Shown: in pieces, positions 33,188 through 43,095 of the stretch
How positions within the stretch are numbered: the stretch's first letter is position 1
Layout: every line of letters begins with the position of its first letter
Assembly: GCA_042854365.1 (NCBI GenBank)
Contig: AP031437.1
Coordinates: 930,001-994,000, forward strand
From: Anaeromassilibacillus sp001305115
GTDB lineage: Bacteria; Bacillota; Clostridia; Oscillospirales; Acutalibacteraceae
Reading direction: 5' to 3'
Length of the DNA stretch: 64,000 nt
Notes under the pieces: model-generated
What the model saw: the letters and a program-made list of their open reading frames with translations, nothing else
What the model was told of the DNA's origin: nothing
The model's database searches: none
Translations under genes and position numbers: made by a program

Positions 33188-34444
33188 ATGAAAGTTTTGG
33201 TTATCAATGCTGGTAGTTCCTCGTTGAAGTATCAGCTGATCGACATGGACAGCGAGCGGATGCTGGCCAAAGGCAATTGCGAAAGAATCGGTATGGACGG
33301 CAGCATCTTTATTCATAAAACGTCCGATGGCCGTGGAAAACGGGTTCAGGTCCCGATGAAGGACCACACGGATGCATTCATGTATGTCACACAAGCATTG
33401 ACCGATGCAAAGGTGGGCGTGATTAAGAATCTGGACGAGGTCAGTGCAATTGGCCACCGTGTAGCACAGGGCGGATCAATTTTCCGGAAGTCTGTTCTAG
33501 TCAACAATGAGGTCATCGAGGGAATTCGCAGCTTGATCCCATTGGCCCCGCTGCACAATGGCCCAGAGCTGGAAGGGATTCTTGCCTGCCAAAAGGTATT
33601 TGGCGAAGAGCTTCCGGAGGTTGTGGTATTTGATACTTCGTTCCATTCCACAATGCCGCCCAAGGCCTATATGTATGCGATCCCCTACGAGTATTATAAA
33701 AAATATGGAATCCGCCGTTATGGCTTCCATGGAACGTCCCACCGGTATGTCAGCCGCCATTGTGCGCATTTGATGCATCAGCCGTTGGAGGACATCAAGA
33801 TGGTGACCTGCCATATTGGGAACGGTTCTTCGATTGCAGCAATCCAGGATGGCCGTGTCATTGATACCAGTATGGGATTGACGCCGCTGGATGGCTTTAT
33901 GATGGGAACCCGCTGCGGCTCTTTGGACCCATCCATTGTCACCTTCCTGATGGAAAAAGAGAATTTGACACCCAGCCAAATGGATGAGGTCCTCAATAAG
34001 AAATCGGGCCTGCTCGGTGTTTCCGGTGTTTCCAGTGACGACCGCGACGTTACGAAGGCTGCAATTGAAGGCAATCCGCGCGCAATCCTGGCACATGATA
34101 TGCTGGCCTATCAGATTATCAAGCAGATTGGCGCCTATGCGGCGGCGATGAACGGTCTGGATGCAGTCGTCTTTACCGCTGGTTTGGGTGAAAATCAGCC
34201 GCACCACCGTTATGCAATTTGCCGCGGCCTGCGTTATCTCGGATTGAAGATCGATGCAGAACGCAACGAAGAGATGGTTGGCGGCAAGGAAGGGAAAATT
34301 TCCACATTTGATTCCCAGGTGGCAGTCTATGTCATCCCCACCAACGAAGAGCTGGTCATCGCGCGTGATACCAAGGTGATCGTCGAGAAGTTGAACTATG
34401 CGTCTACAGAGGACAAGACTATTGTCGACTTGGAGGACATCTAA
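33188..34444 (+). CDS. ackA: Acetate kinase
   Basis: It makes ATP and acetate from acetyl phosphate, a main energy step in fermenters. MKVLVINAGSSSLKYQLID opens the protein. The catalytic region with FDTSFHSTMPP and RRYGFHGTSHRYVS, and the nucleotide site GNGSSIAAI, are intact. At 418 residues it is slightly longer than the usual ~400, with the extra residues at the C-terminus. AGGAGGAG lies before the ATG at 33188; the open frame upstream lacks such a site. pta is not in the window. A strong terminator is shared with the convergent V-ATPase operon. Confidence 0.96.
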   Translation: MKVLVINAGSSSLKYQLIDMDSERMLAKGNCERIGMDGSIFIHKTSDGRGKRVQVPMKDHTDAFMYVTQALTDAKVGVIKNLDEVSAIGHRVAQGGSIFRKSVLVNNEVIEGIRSLIPLAPLHNGPELEGILACQKVFGEELPEVVVFDTSFHSTMPPKAYMYAIPYEYYKKYGIRRYGFHGTSHRYVSRHCAHLMHQPLEDIKMVTCHIGNGSSIAAIQDGRVIDTSMGLTPLDGFMMGTRCGSLDPSIVTFLMEKENLTPSQMDEVLNKKSGLLGVSGVSSDDRDVTKAAIEGNPRAILAHDMLAYQIIKQIGAYAAAMNGLDAVVFTAGLGENQPHHRYAICRGLRYLGLKIDAERNEEMVGGKEGKISTFDSQVAVYVIPTNEELVIARDTKVIVEKLNYASTEDKTIVDLEDI

Positions 34445-34480
34445 AGCATTTAAAACGTACATTTTTATAAATCAAATTCA

Positions 34481-34523
34481 AAAAACATGGGGTGGATTAT
34501 TTGCAATCCACCCCATGTTTTTG
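34481..34523. terminator. Bidirectional terminator between ackA and the V-ATPase operon
   Basis: AAAAACATGGGGTGGATT pairs with AATCCACCCCATGTTTTT. T runs exist on both strands, so it serves the two convergent units. Confidence 0.92.
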
Positions 34524-34616
34524 TGTTTTTATTTTTGCAATCCCCCATGCAAGATCGATCCGATAAGAGATCTTTGACTAAAGTGGGACAGCGTGCTTAT
34601 GCTTTTCTCTCAACTT

Positions 34617-35243
34617 CTAAGCAATCTCAGACCTTTCGGCCTTTTGGCTTTTGATCACTTTCAGACGAGAAAATTCTTCGCGTTCCTTTTCCTCCAATGC
34701 GTCTGTGATAAATTTGACGGTTTGTTCAAAACGAGGAATCATAATATTTTTCAAGGCATTGGCACGCTTTTGCGTCTTTTTGATGGCGTCTGCCAACCGG
34801 TACACACTGTTTTCGACCTCTGCCAATTCAGCGGTTAAACGCTTGACTTCGTTGAATTTATTATAGGCGTCGTCCAACAGGATGTTGGTTGTATTTAAGC
34901 CAAAGGGGATGGGGATATCGCGCGGTGTCAAGGAAACCATGGGAATTTCTACACCCATAACGCTGCGATAGGCTACGTTCAGACCGTCATCCAGCGGGAC
35001 AGTCTGAGAAAGTTCACCGCAGATTCCCAATGTAATATTAGCTCTCTGCAAAGCCGCATAGGCATCCTCATAGGTTTGATCGATCTTTCCTTGGATGGAA
35101 TTGGCACGATCAATCAACGCCATCATTTCGCGAATCAGGATATTGCGCTTCCGATCCAACAGTTCAAATCCAGTACGGGAGAGTTCCAGGGACTTCTTGG
35201 TAGCCAGGAGGTTTCCTTTGGTAGGTACGACTTGATTAGCCAT
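34617..35243 (-). CDS. ntpD: V-type ATP synthase subunit D
   Basis: This is the central-stalk subunit that rotates inside the A3B3 head. The 208 residues form two long helices, N-terminal (VVPTKGNLLATKKSLELS) and C-terminal (TQKRANALKNIMIPRFEQ), as in NtpD/AtpD. It is the last gene of the operon, 33 bases after ntpB. Confidence 0.94.
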   Translation of the reverse strand: MANQVVPTKGNLLATKKSLELSRTGFELLDRKRNILIREMMALIDRANSIQGKIDQTYEDAYAALQRANITLGICGELSQTVPLDDGLNVAYRSVMGVEIPMVSLTPRDIPIPFGLNTTNILLDDAYNKFNEVKRLTAELAEVENSVYRLADAIKKTQKRANALKNIMIPRFEQTVKFITDALEEKEREEFSRLKVIKSQKAERSEIA

Positions 35244-35276
35244 AATGGGTTCCCTCTTTTCCTTACCGGCACAACG

Positions 35277-36710
35277 TTACGGCGCTTGTTCGGCGGGTTG
35301 GACTTTTCGCTCCGCCTCTGATTCAAGCTGCTTTTTGGCCTTTTCATAATATTGATCGAGCAGAGCATCATCCACGCGGTCCAGTTCTTCGCGCGGCAAT
35401 GTGGCCAGCAGCCTCCAACCAAGGTCAAGGCTCTCATCGATGCTGCGGTTTTCATTGAATCCCTGGTTGACATATTGATTCTCGAATCGCTTGCCAAATT
35501 CTAGATATTTTTTGTCTGTAGGGGAAAGCTCTTCTTCGCCGATGACGGAAGCCAGTGATCGCGCATCCATCACCTTTGCATAGGCGGCAAAGAGCTGATT
35601 GGACAATGCAGAGTGATCTTTGCGCGTATAGCCGGCGCCAATGCCGTCCTTCATCAGGCGGGAAAGCGAAGGGAGAACGGACACTGGCGGATAGATGCCG
35701 CTGTTGTCCAGACTGCGGTCCAGAACAATCTGTCCTTCGGTGATATAACCGGTCAAGTCGGGGACCGGGTGGGTGACGTCATCGTTTGGCATGGTAAGAA
35801 TCGGAATCTGTGTGACAGACCCCTCTTTGCCGCGAACCATGCCTGCGCGTTCATACAGGGAGGCCAAGTCCGAATATAGATAGCCCGGATAACCCTTTCT
35901 TCCGGGAATTTCGCCTTTGCTGGAGCTGAATTCGCGCAACGCTTCCGCATAGGACGTCATATCCGTCATGATGACCAATACATGCATGCCGAGTTCAAAA
36001 GCAAGATATTCTGCAACCGTCAGAGCGCAACGGGGGGTCAATATACGCTCGATGATCGGGTCGTTCGAAAGATTTAAGAACATGACCACCTTTTGTAGAA
36101 CACCGGATTCGTCAAAAGAACGGCGGAAGTATTCCGCTACATCGTTTTTGGCGCCCATGGCGGCGAAGACGATGGCGAAATTGTTCTCGTTCGCATCCTT
36201 GATTTTGGCTTGACGTGCGATTTGGACAGCTAACTCGTTATGCTTCATGCCGGAACCGGAGAAGATCGGCAGCTTCTGTCCCCGAATCAAGGTCATCAGA
36301 ACGTCAATGGTGGAAATACCGGTATTGATGTAGTTCTTTGGATAAATTCGAGAGACCGGGTTGATCGGCGTACCGTTGATGTTCGCGCGCTTGAGCGGGA
36401 AAATATCGCCCAATCCGTCAATCGGACGGCCAGCGCCGTCAAAGACGCGCCCTAAAATTTCCGGAGAGAGCGGCATTTCCATCGGATGGCCCAACAGCCG
36501 CGTGCGTGTGTTTTGGAGGGAGATACCACGTGTGCCTTCGAACACTTGAATCACGACGCGCTTGCCCTCCATTTGCACAATACGCCCCTGGCGCATCGTG
36601 CCATCGTCCATGCGGATGTCGACTACCTCTTCAAAGGAAGCATTTTCTACATCGTCCAGAACGATCAAGGAGCCATTGATCTCCTTGACACCGATATAAT
36701 CCAGAATCAT
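35277..36710 (-). CDS. ntpB: V-type ATP synthase subunit B
   Basis: This is the non-catalytic nucleotide-binding head subunit. It lacks a full Walker A (PIFSGSGMKHNELAVQIARQ) and has the B-type motif ERILTPRCALTVAEYLAFE and VLPSLSRLMKDGIG. The open frame extends upstream, but the ATG at 36710 follows AGGTGATA. The 477 residues are slightly longer than usual through an acidic/basic C-terminal tail. It follows ntpA by 16 bases. Confidence 0.94.
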   Translation of the reverse strand: MILDYIGVKEINGSLIVLDDVENASFEEVVDIRMDDGTMRQGRIVQMEGKRVVIQVFEGTRGISLQNTRTRLLGHPMEMPLSPEILGRVFDGAGRPIDGLGDIFPLKRANINGTPINPVSRIYPKNYINTGISTIDVLMTLIRGQKLPIFSGSGMKHNELAVQIARQAKIKDANENNFAIVFAAMGAKNDVAEYFRRSFDESGVLQKVVMFLNLSNDPIIERILTPRCALTVAEYLAFELGMHVLVIMTDMTSYAEALREFSSSKGEIPGRKGYPGYLYSDLASLYERAGMVRGKEGSVTQIPILTMPNDDVTHPVPDLTGYITEGQIVLDRSLDNSGIYPPVSVLPSLSRLMKDGIGAGYTRKDHSALSNQLFAAYAKVMDARSLASVIGEEELSPTDKKYLEFGKRFENQYVNQGFNENRSIDESLDLGWRLLATLPREELDRVDDALLDQYYEKAKKQLESEAERKVQPAEQAP

Positions 36711-36726
36711 ATTATCACCTGCTTCC

Positions 36727-38487
36727 CTATGCGTTGACAATGCTGGACAGCGTTTCATCGATCTCTTTAACATATTCGTCGAACTGTTCCAGCTGATTGT
36801 TTGGTATGTCGTATTTCATTTTGACTAACTTGTCAAACAAACCGGTTTCGACAATTCCAGAAATCGGGACACTGGCCGCGACCAGTTGCTTGGCTTTTTT
36901 ATAGAGGTGCAAAATGACACGCATCATTTGCTTTTGTTTCTCCAGTGGTACGAAGGTATCGTCTGCATGGAATGCATTTTGCTGGAGGAATCCGACACGA
37001 ATGACACGCGCGGTCTCAATAATCAGTTTTTGATCGTCCGGCAAAACATCGGAACCAATTAGCTTGACGATCTCCATCAGTTGATTTTCCTCCTGGAGGA
37101 TATGGGAGATGCGTTGACGGTACTTGACAAATTCCTCGCCGACATGATCGGTATACCACTGGTCCAAATCGCCAAAATATTCGCTATAGCTCTGGGTCCA
37201 GTTGATTGCCGGATAGTGGCGGGCATAGGCCAACGCTTTATCCAGCGCCCAAAAACAGCGGGTAAAACGTTTGGTGTTCTGTGTAACTGGCTCTGAAAAG
37301 TCGGACCCCTGCGGGGATACGGCGCCAATAATCGTGACGGAACCATCCGTCCCGTTGAGGTTTTTGGTCATGCCTGCACGCTCATAAAATTCCGACAGGC
37401 GGCTGGGCAAATAGGCAGGAAAGCCTTCCTCGGCCGGCATTTCTTCCAAGCGTCCGCTGATTTCGCGGAGAGCTTCCGCCCAACGGGAGGTGGAATCGGC
37501 CATGATGGCGACGTGGTAGCCCATATCGCGGTAATATTCGGCCAAAGTGATACCGGTGTAGATGGACGCCTCGCGCGCCGCCACCGGCATGTTGCTTGTA
37601 TTAGCAATCAGGACCGTGCGGTCCGTCATGGGACGGCCGGATTTCGGGTCGATCAATTCCGAAAACTCATCCAGAACCTGGCTCATCTCGTTGCCGCGCT
37701 CGCCGCATCCGACATAGATGATGATGTCTGCATCACACCATTTCGCAAGCTGATGCTGCGTCATGGTTTTGCCCGTGCCAAATCCACCAGGAATGGCAGC
37801 TGTGCCGCCTTTGGCGATGGGGAAGAGCGTATCGATCACCCGCTGTCCGGTAATCAATGGGACATCGGTCCGCAGACGCTGAGAGACTGGGCGCGGAATA
37901 CGGATCGGCCATTTCTGGCAGAGGGAGAGCGCATGCAGTACTCCATTCTCATCTTGTAGAGTCACAATCGTGTCATTGATGCGATACAGTCCATTTGGGA
38001 CAACCGTTTGAACAACGCCGTTTAATTGTGGCGGTACCATACATTTATGGCGAATGATCGGTGTTTCCGGGCACTCAGCATAAATATCCCCGCTGTTGAG
38101 CCGGTCTCCCGGTTTGACAGTGACAGTAATTTCCCACTGACGCTGGGAATCCAGCGAGGATACGGAACTGCCGCGGGAAATGAATGCACCGCTCTCCTCT
38201 TCAATTGCTTTCAAGGGGCGCTCAATACCGTCAAAGATGTTGTCCAAGATGCCCGGACCAAGCGTGACATTCATTGGGCTGCCCGTTCCTACTACGGGTT
38301 CTCCTGGGCGAAGGCCTGTAGTCTCTTCATATACCTGAATCGTGGTAAAAGCGCTGGTGATACCGATGACTTCACCGACCAGCCGTTCCTTCCCGACATA
38401 CACCATCTCCATCATGGAGAAAGACTGCGCGGCCTTGACCGTGACGACTGGGCCGTTGATACCGTATATGACCGTTTCATTTTTCAT
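36727..38487 (-). CDS. ntpA: V-type ATP synthase subunit A (catalytic)
   Basis: This is the catalytic head subunit. It has a Walker A in PGGFGTGKTMTQHQLAKW, the A-specific bulge domain (about 120-190), IIYVGCGERGNEM and MADSTSRWAEALREISGRL. The length of 586 residues is standard. It follows ntpE by 37 bases. In such gut Clostridia the enzyme may run as a cation-pumping ATPase or a synthase; the sequence does not say which. Confidence 0.96.
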   Translation of the reverse strand: MKNETVIYGINGPVVTVKAAQSFSMMEMVYVGKERLVGEVIGITSAFTTIQVYEETTGLRPGEPVVGTGSPMNVTLGPGILDNIFDGIERPLKAIEEESGAFISRGSSVSSLDSQRQWEITVTVKPGDRLNSGDIYAECPETPIIRHKCMVPPQLNGVVQTVVPNGLYRINDTIVTLQDENGVLHALSLCQKWPIRIPRPVSQRLRTDVPLITGQRVIDTLFPIAKGGTAAIPGGFGTGKTMTQHQLAKWCDADIIIYVGCGERGNEMSQVLDEFSELIDPKSGRPMTDRTVLIANTSNMPVAAREASIYTGITLAEYYRDMGYHVAIMADSTSRWAEALREISGRLEEMPAEEGFPAYLPSRLSEFYERAGMTKNLNGTDGSVTIIGAVSPQGSDFSEPVTQNTKRFTRCFWALDKALAYARHYPAINWTQSYSEYFGDLDQWYTDHVGEEFVKYRQRISHILQEENQLMEIVKLIGSDVLPDDQKLIIETARVIRVGFLQQNAFHADDTFVPLEKQKQMMRVILHLYKKAKQLVAASVPISGIVETGLFDKLVKMKYDIPNNQLEQFDEYVKEIDETLSSIVNA

Positions 38488-38524
38488 GTTTGGATCATTC
38501 CTTTCCCATCCTGTGGCCGCACGG

Positions 38525-39130
38525 CTATCCAGCCACCGTCAGTCCAGAGTTTTCTTCAAACCAACCGCGCTGTTCCTCCAGCATGGCGTCCAAGGTTTCA
38601 TCTGCCATGACGCCCATCTCGCTGTTGTAAGCGCGGAGACCACCGATCCGGATGGTGGGATCGGTTTCAAAGGTACAGGGGTGACCAAATGCTTCCGCGA
38701 TTTGCTGCTGATAAGGGGCATCCTCTTCGCGAAGGCGGATGACTGTACCAGGCTGCTGGAACACGGCAGCTAGATTGCGGGCATACTTTTGCATTAAGGC
38801 AGCATACGCCGGTTTTTGTGTATAGGAGCGCAGTTCTTCCGCCGCTCGTGAAAAAATCTGCTCCATAATCCCACGGCGTTTTTCCAGCAAGGCCCGCCGG
38901 CCGTCCATCTCCCGCTGTGCCATCTCGCGGGAAATGCCGCTGCGCATCTGGGCCATTTCCTTTTGTATCAGGTGATATGCCTCTGTAAGAACTTCAACCT
39001 CTGCCTCGTCCAATTCTTTTTGCTTAAATGCGGCGACCTCTTCTTCGATCTTCTTTCTTTGCTCTTCGCCGTAATGGAGGATCGCCTGATAGAATTTTCC
39101 GATTTTTTCATCGTTGTGATTGATAGCCAT
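38525..39130 (-). CDS. ntpE: V-type ATP synthase subunit E
   Basis: This is a peripheral stalk subunit, 201 residues, with a long N-terminal charged coiled coil (residues about 1-100, rich in E/K/R/Q) and a globular C-terminus with IRIGGLRAYNSEMGVMADET. It lies between ntpF and ntpA. The call is by position and architecture. Confidence 0.85.
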   Translation of the reverse strand: MAINHNDEKIGKFYQAILHYGEEQRKKIEEEVAAFKQKELDEAEVEVLTEAYHLIQKEMAQMRSGISREMAQREMDGRRALLEKRRGIMEQIFSRAAEELRSYTQKPAYAALMQKYARNLAAVFQQPGTVIRLREEDAPYQQQIAEAFGHPCTFETDPTIRIGGLRAYNSEMGVMADETLDAMLEEQRGWFEENSGLTVAG

Positions 39131-39159
39131 GTCAAACCCCCATTCTGCCGGGAAGCGGC

Positions 39160-39468
39160 CTAAATTTTAATCCCGATGGCCTCGCGGACATAGCGGGTAA
39201 TGGAATCTTTGGTGCGCCCATTGCCATGCCGGTCGGGGATCTCCACAATTAACGGGCGCTTGGCTTTGAGCTTCAGATCGTAGATCATTTCCGGGCAAAG
39301 TTGGAGTAGTCGTTCGGTAATTAGAATGACGGCGACATCCTCCATTGCCATCGCTTCGGTCAATGCTTTTTTGACCTCCTCAGGCTCATGCACCACGATT
39401 CCTTCGATACCTGCCAGACGCATCCCGACCTGTGTATCTACGTTGTCGCTGATCAGATAAAAGCGCAT
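39160..39468 (-). CDS. ntpF: V-type ATP synthase subunit F
   Basis: This 102-residue central-stalk regulatory subunit has a Rossmann-like pattern: MRFYLISDNVDTQVGMRLAG, then VAVILITERLLQLCPEMI and VEIPDRHG. The length is typical of AtpF/NtpG-type subunits. The gene naming differs between species, so the symbol is by convention. Confidence 0.88.
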   Translation of the reverse strand: MRFYLISDNVDTQVGMRLAGIEGIVVHEPEEVKKALTEAMAMEDVAVILITERLLQLCPEMIYDLKLKAKRPLIVEIPDRHGNGRTKDSITRYVREAIGIKI

Positions 39469-39506
39469 ATGAATCCTTCTTCCTGTAGGCCGTGGGCACG
39501 CCTGTG

Positions 39507-39956
39507 TTATACTTTATTCAGAATTAGAATGGAGATCAATAGGCCATACAGAGCAATGCCTTCACCCAACGCCACGAAAATCAGGGATTTACCGAAAGCC
39601 TTCGGGTCCTCGCTGGTTGCTCCGATGGCCGCTGGGGCCGCCGCTGCGACTGCGATACCGCCGCCAATACCAGCCAGACCGGTGACCAAGGCGGCTGCAA
39701 GCAATCCCATCCCCTTGGAATTGTCCACCGGGGCCGTAGCTGTTTGCGATGTAGTGGCTGTGGTATCCGGTGTACTGTCCTCAGAAGCAGCAGATGCGAT
39801 CATTGGCGCTGCAAAGGTAACGACACATACAGCTAGGAAAGCGATTAACTGGGTTGCAACAGCCTGGCTGGTCTTCTTTCCACGCTTTACTGCACGGATG
39901 GAGAGCGCCACGGATACAACCAGAAAGACGATTGGAATACATAACACGATACTCAT
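39507..39956 (-). CDS. ntpK: V-type ATP synthase subunit K (rotor ring)
   Basis: This 149-residue membrane rotor subunit has four helices. The second hairpin (GLLAAALVTGLAGIGGGIAV and SLIFVALGEGIALYGLLIS) carries the ion-binding Glu. The first two helices are not of the same pattern and are followed by a Thr/Ala-rich linker, so each protomer has one ion site. The start at 39956 follows TGGAGGT; the longer frame is not supported. Whether Na+ or H+ is carried cannot be read with confidence. Confidence 0.88.
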   Translation of the reverse strand: MSIVLCIPIVFLVVSVALSIRAVKRGKKTSQAVATQLIAFLAVCVVTFAAPMIASAASEDSTPDTTATTSQTATAPVDNSKGMGLLAAALVTGLAGIGGGIAVAAAAPAAIGATSEDPKAFGKSLIFVALGEGIALYGLLISILILNKV

Positions 39957-40082
39957 GACAAATACCTCCAAAAATGATTTTTTCACAGCTTTGGAATCTA
40001 TGTTTCGCCGCGCCAAAGTGGCCGGCGTAGAGGATAACAGGGGACATGTGCGTACACGTTTTGCCGGCTAGACTTGTGCGCA

Positions 40083-42029
40083 TTATGCATCCCTGCGAAC
40101 CACAACGGGATGAAATGGCCGGCCGTCTCCGTCAAAGAAGCGGCTGAACATCTCATAAAACTCCAGACGCAGAACCTGAATCCCCACCAACAGGCCTTCC
40201 AAACCCATCACAAACACATTGCCGACGACGGCAATCAGGATATAACCAATGCCGCTGGTCATTTCTGCCAAGGTAAATACCACGAGCATCATACCAGCAT
40301 GAACCAATACAAATGCGCCTACACGCAGAAAGGACATAGTGTTGGTTGCATAGCTGAGCAGGTATTCGAAAACCTCAAAAAAATTCTGCATGAGGAAATT
40401 TCCCCAACTCTCCGGTTTCCAGTCGGAGCGGCGCTCCAATAGTCCCCCGAGCACTTCCCGGAAGAAAATCACCACAATTGGCAGTACGATCAAACCGAGC
40501 ACATAGGCGGTGTTGACAATCTGCCAGCCAAAAATCAGCTGCCCTCCAAATCCCACGACCAAAGACACATAGAATACAAGCCCTGCTAACCCATTTGGAC
40601 CAAATAGGGCATTTTCCCAGTGCCTTCTGCGCAGGCAAGAGTAGATGTTGATGAGAATGGCCACAACGACCAGGAGCATGCCGATACCTACGGCTGAATA
40701 GATAATCAGGTTTGTAGTGTTTGGCTCCATCACTTCGATGGGTTTTTCGTCCAGACCGAACACGTTCCGGTAGAATGGGTCCAACACATGTTCAAAGCCA
40801 AAAACAGAGCCAAAAACCGTTCCGAAAATAGCCGATGAAATTCCACAGGGGATCAATGCCTTGCCGAGTTTCATCTTTTTGAATTTCCACATCAACCATC
40901 CAACGATGGAGACGCAGATTCCCTGTCCGAGATCTCCAAACATGATGCCAAACAGCAACACATAGGTGATTGCAACAAACGGTGTGGGGTCCACCTCATC
41001 GTAAGAGGGAAGGCCGTACATATCGACAAAGAACTCAAAAGGCTTGAAAATCTTTTTATTCTTTAGTGCAACGGGAGGAGAGTGGCTCATCTCCTCTTCC
41101 GCATTTTCAAAGGTGTATTCGACCGATTCCAGTTGGCCGAGCGCTCGTCGAAGGTCTGGCTCGCGGTCGGCCGGAACCCAGCCGGTCAAAATAAAATTGT
41201 CATTGTACCGCGCCGCATAACGGCGGATTCCAAAATAAACAGATTTTTCTGTCAAAAAGGAAAAGACCTTCTGACACTCTTCTTCCTCCTGTTTCCAGAG
41301 TGCGTCAATCTGCCGGTCCACGCGCTGGATGCGGGCGATTTCTTTATCGCGCAGGCCGCGCAGTTCTTCCACACCACTTTCCGGCGTACCCTTTAGCTCG
41401 GTAAAGCTGGTACGTTCAAAATAGAGGCTGGAAAAAATACGGTCTACCTCGCTTACAACATCAATTGGCGCAAAATAAACGCCCCAATAATGCTGCTCAT
41501 CGCTGGTACAAGGGAAAAAGATGACATAGGGATTCTGGTTGTAGGATTGCAATTTTTCGTAGCCCTCTTTTGGAAGAGAGCCAAAACGGACCTTGATGTA
41601 TTTGCAGTCGTGAATTTCATCGAGATTCAAATCCATCCCGACGAAGTGGCTGACTTGTTCAATTTCGCGGGTAAATCGCTCCACTTCCTGCTGCGCTTGA
41701 GTGCGTTCTGTTTGTAAATCGTTCAGGGAAGTGGCAAGGCGGCGAACATATGCGTCCAACTCTTCGCGGGAGTATTGGACATTTTCCATCTGCGATTCAT
41801 CCAGAAGCACCAGTTTTTTATGGGAACCATTCACCGCATCGGTAAGTTTCTGGAGTGGAGCAGAATACGGGTTCTCCTCATTTAACGGAGAGAAACCGGA
41901 TGTATCCGAATAAAAGGAGAGGGAATTGTCCGGATGGAACGAGCCGGACTTTCCACAGACAGCAGTCACACGGTCTAGATCGATCATCCGGCCGATAATG
42001 CTCGCTACCTTAATCTTCTGTACAGCCAA
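40083..42029 (-). CDS. ntpI: V-type ATP synthase subunit I (a-subunit type)
   Basis: This is a 648-residue stator subunit with a soluble coiled-coil N-terminal half (to about residue 320) and a membrane half with about seven helices. The half-channel helix includes LSFLRVGAFVLVHAGMML with the conserved Arg. It follows ntpC by 15 bases. Confidence 0.93.
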   Translation of the reverse strand: MAVQKIKVASIIGRMIDLDRVTAVCGKSGSFHPDNSLSFYSDTSGFSPLNEENPYSAPLQKLTDAVNGSHKKLVLLDESQMENVQYSREELDAYVRRLATSLNDLQTERTQAQQEVERFTREIEQVSHFVGMDLNLDEIHDCKYIKVRFGSLPKEGYEKLQSYNQNPYVIFFPCTSDEQHYWGVYFAPIDVVSEVDRIFSSLYFERTSFTELKGTPESGVEELRGLRDKEIARIQRVDRQIDALWKQEEEECQKVFSFLTEKSVYFGIRRYAARYNDNFILTGWVPADREPDLRRALGQLESVEYTFENAEEEMSHSPPVALKNKKIFKPFEFFVDMYGLPSYDEVDPTPFVAITYVLLFGIMFGDLGQGICVSIVGWLMWKFKKMKLGKALIPCGISSAIFGTVFGSVFGFEHVLDPFYRNVFGLDEKPIEVMEPNTTNLIIYSAVGIGMLLVVVAILINIYSCLRRRHWENALFGPNGLAGLVFYVSLVVGFGGQLIFGWQIVNTAYVLGLIVLPIVVIFFREVLGGLLERRSDWKPESWGNFLMQNFFEVFEYLLSYATNTMSFLRVGAFVLVHAGMMLVVFTLAEMTSGIGYILIAVVGNVFVMGLEGLLVGIQVLRLEFYEMFSRFFDGDGRPFHPVVVRRDA

Positions 42030-42044
42030 CCATCACGCCTCCTT

Positions 42045-43091
42045 TCATGAAAAATCGGCAACAGTGAGTAGTTTTTGAATTTCTTCAGGCGCCAATTGAT
42101 AACGGATTCCTTCCACGATGTTGATGATGTCCTGAATTTCGATCTGCGCTAAGAAGATATAAGAGAGCATCACCACGGAAGGATGTGTAGAAAAGCGGAT
42201 GTCATGACGGCAGGTTAAATATTTCATTCGGTCAGGAACTTGATCGATATACGTGTGTGCAATTTTCTGGCAACGTTTTCCAATCGGTGCTTTTGCCAGA
42301 ATGTTCAAAACATCTTCTGGTTCCGCATCGAGCATCTCATCCAGAAGGTGTGGATGAATGGTGCCAAAGGGAAGCAGGGTACTGCGGATGAAGTCAGGCC
42401 CCTCTTGGTAAACCGCCTTGAGGCGGACAATACGCGACACATTGATCAGATCGATGTAGACCTGAAACATTTCGCGCAGTTGGCGGGCCGCCTCACCGCG
42501 GGTATATTGGTCGATGATAGCAAAGGCACTCTTATACAAATAGGTATATAGGGCATTTTCGATCCCAGTGTAGTTCATTGGAATGCCTGGAATCGGCCGA
42601 AACGGTTCAATCAATTTCCGATAAGGAGTATGGCTGAGCGCGTTGAGCAAATCATCGTACGTTTTGACGTGTGCCAGCGCATAGAGGTCGATGCGCGTAT
42701 GACGGTTCAAAAAAGCGGGGAGGGAAAAGAGGTATTCCTCTGGATTGCCGGCGCCCAGATACATCAGACTATGCAAAATCTGTTCGATCTCGCTGTGTTC
42801 CAACAGATAGTCGGCAAAATGTTCCCCGACAGAAAGCTCATACCGGCACAGTGACGCATAGTCTTCAAAGAGTTTCTGGCGTAGCTTTCCTTCCAATTGG
42901 CCGCGATGAACCTCATTTTCATTGATGCCTGCCAACACCTTGTTGTAGGCAGTGCGACTCTTTAGATACCCGGCGACCTCGCCCACAGACTTACAATTTA
43001 GCAGTTCCCGATAGTTTTCCTTTGTCAGACGCTTTCCATACATGGCGCGCGCCTTAGAAAGGATCGCATTGGAAGCTAACGAGGAAAGCAT
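42045..43091 (-). CDS. ntpC: V-type ATP synthase subunit C (d-subunit type)
   Basis: This is the socket subunit joining the central stalk to the rotor ring, 348 residues, mainly helical, with SNAILSKARAMYGKRLTKENY at the N-terminus and AYNKVLAGINENEVHRGQLE. The ATG at 43091 has GGGGAGTG before it; the TTG at 43106 is too far into the upstream gene. It begins four bases after the previous stop. Confidence 0.9.
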   Translation of the reverse strand: MLSSLASNAILSKARAMYGKRLTKENYRELLNCKSVGEVAGYLKSRTAYNKVLAGINENEVHRGQLEGKLRQKLFEDYASLCRYELSVGEHFADYLLEHSEIEQILHSLMYLGAGNPEEYLFSLPAFLNRHTRIDLYALAHVKTYDDLLNALSHTPYRKLIEPFRPIPGIPMNYTGIENALYTYLYKSAFAIIDQYTRGEAARQLREMFQVYIDLINVSRIVRLKAVYQEGPDFIRSTLLPFGTIHPHLLDEMLDAEPEDVLNILAKAPIGKRCQKIAHTYIDQVPDRMKYLTCRHDIRFSTHPSVVMLSYIFLAQIEIQDIINIVEGIRYQLAPEEIQKLLTVADFS

Positions 43092-43095
43092 ACGA

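Noticed and set aside
33497..34462. 321-codon ORF antisense to ackA
   Set aside because: It lies wholly over the highly conserved acetate kinase coding sequence and has no recognisable domain; a frame shadow.
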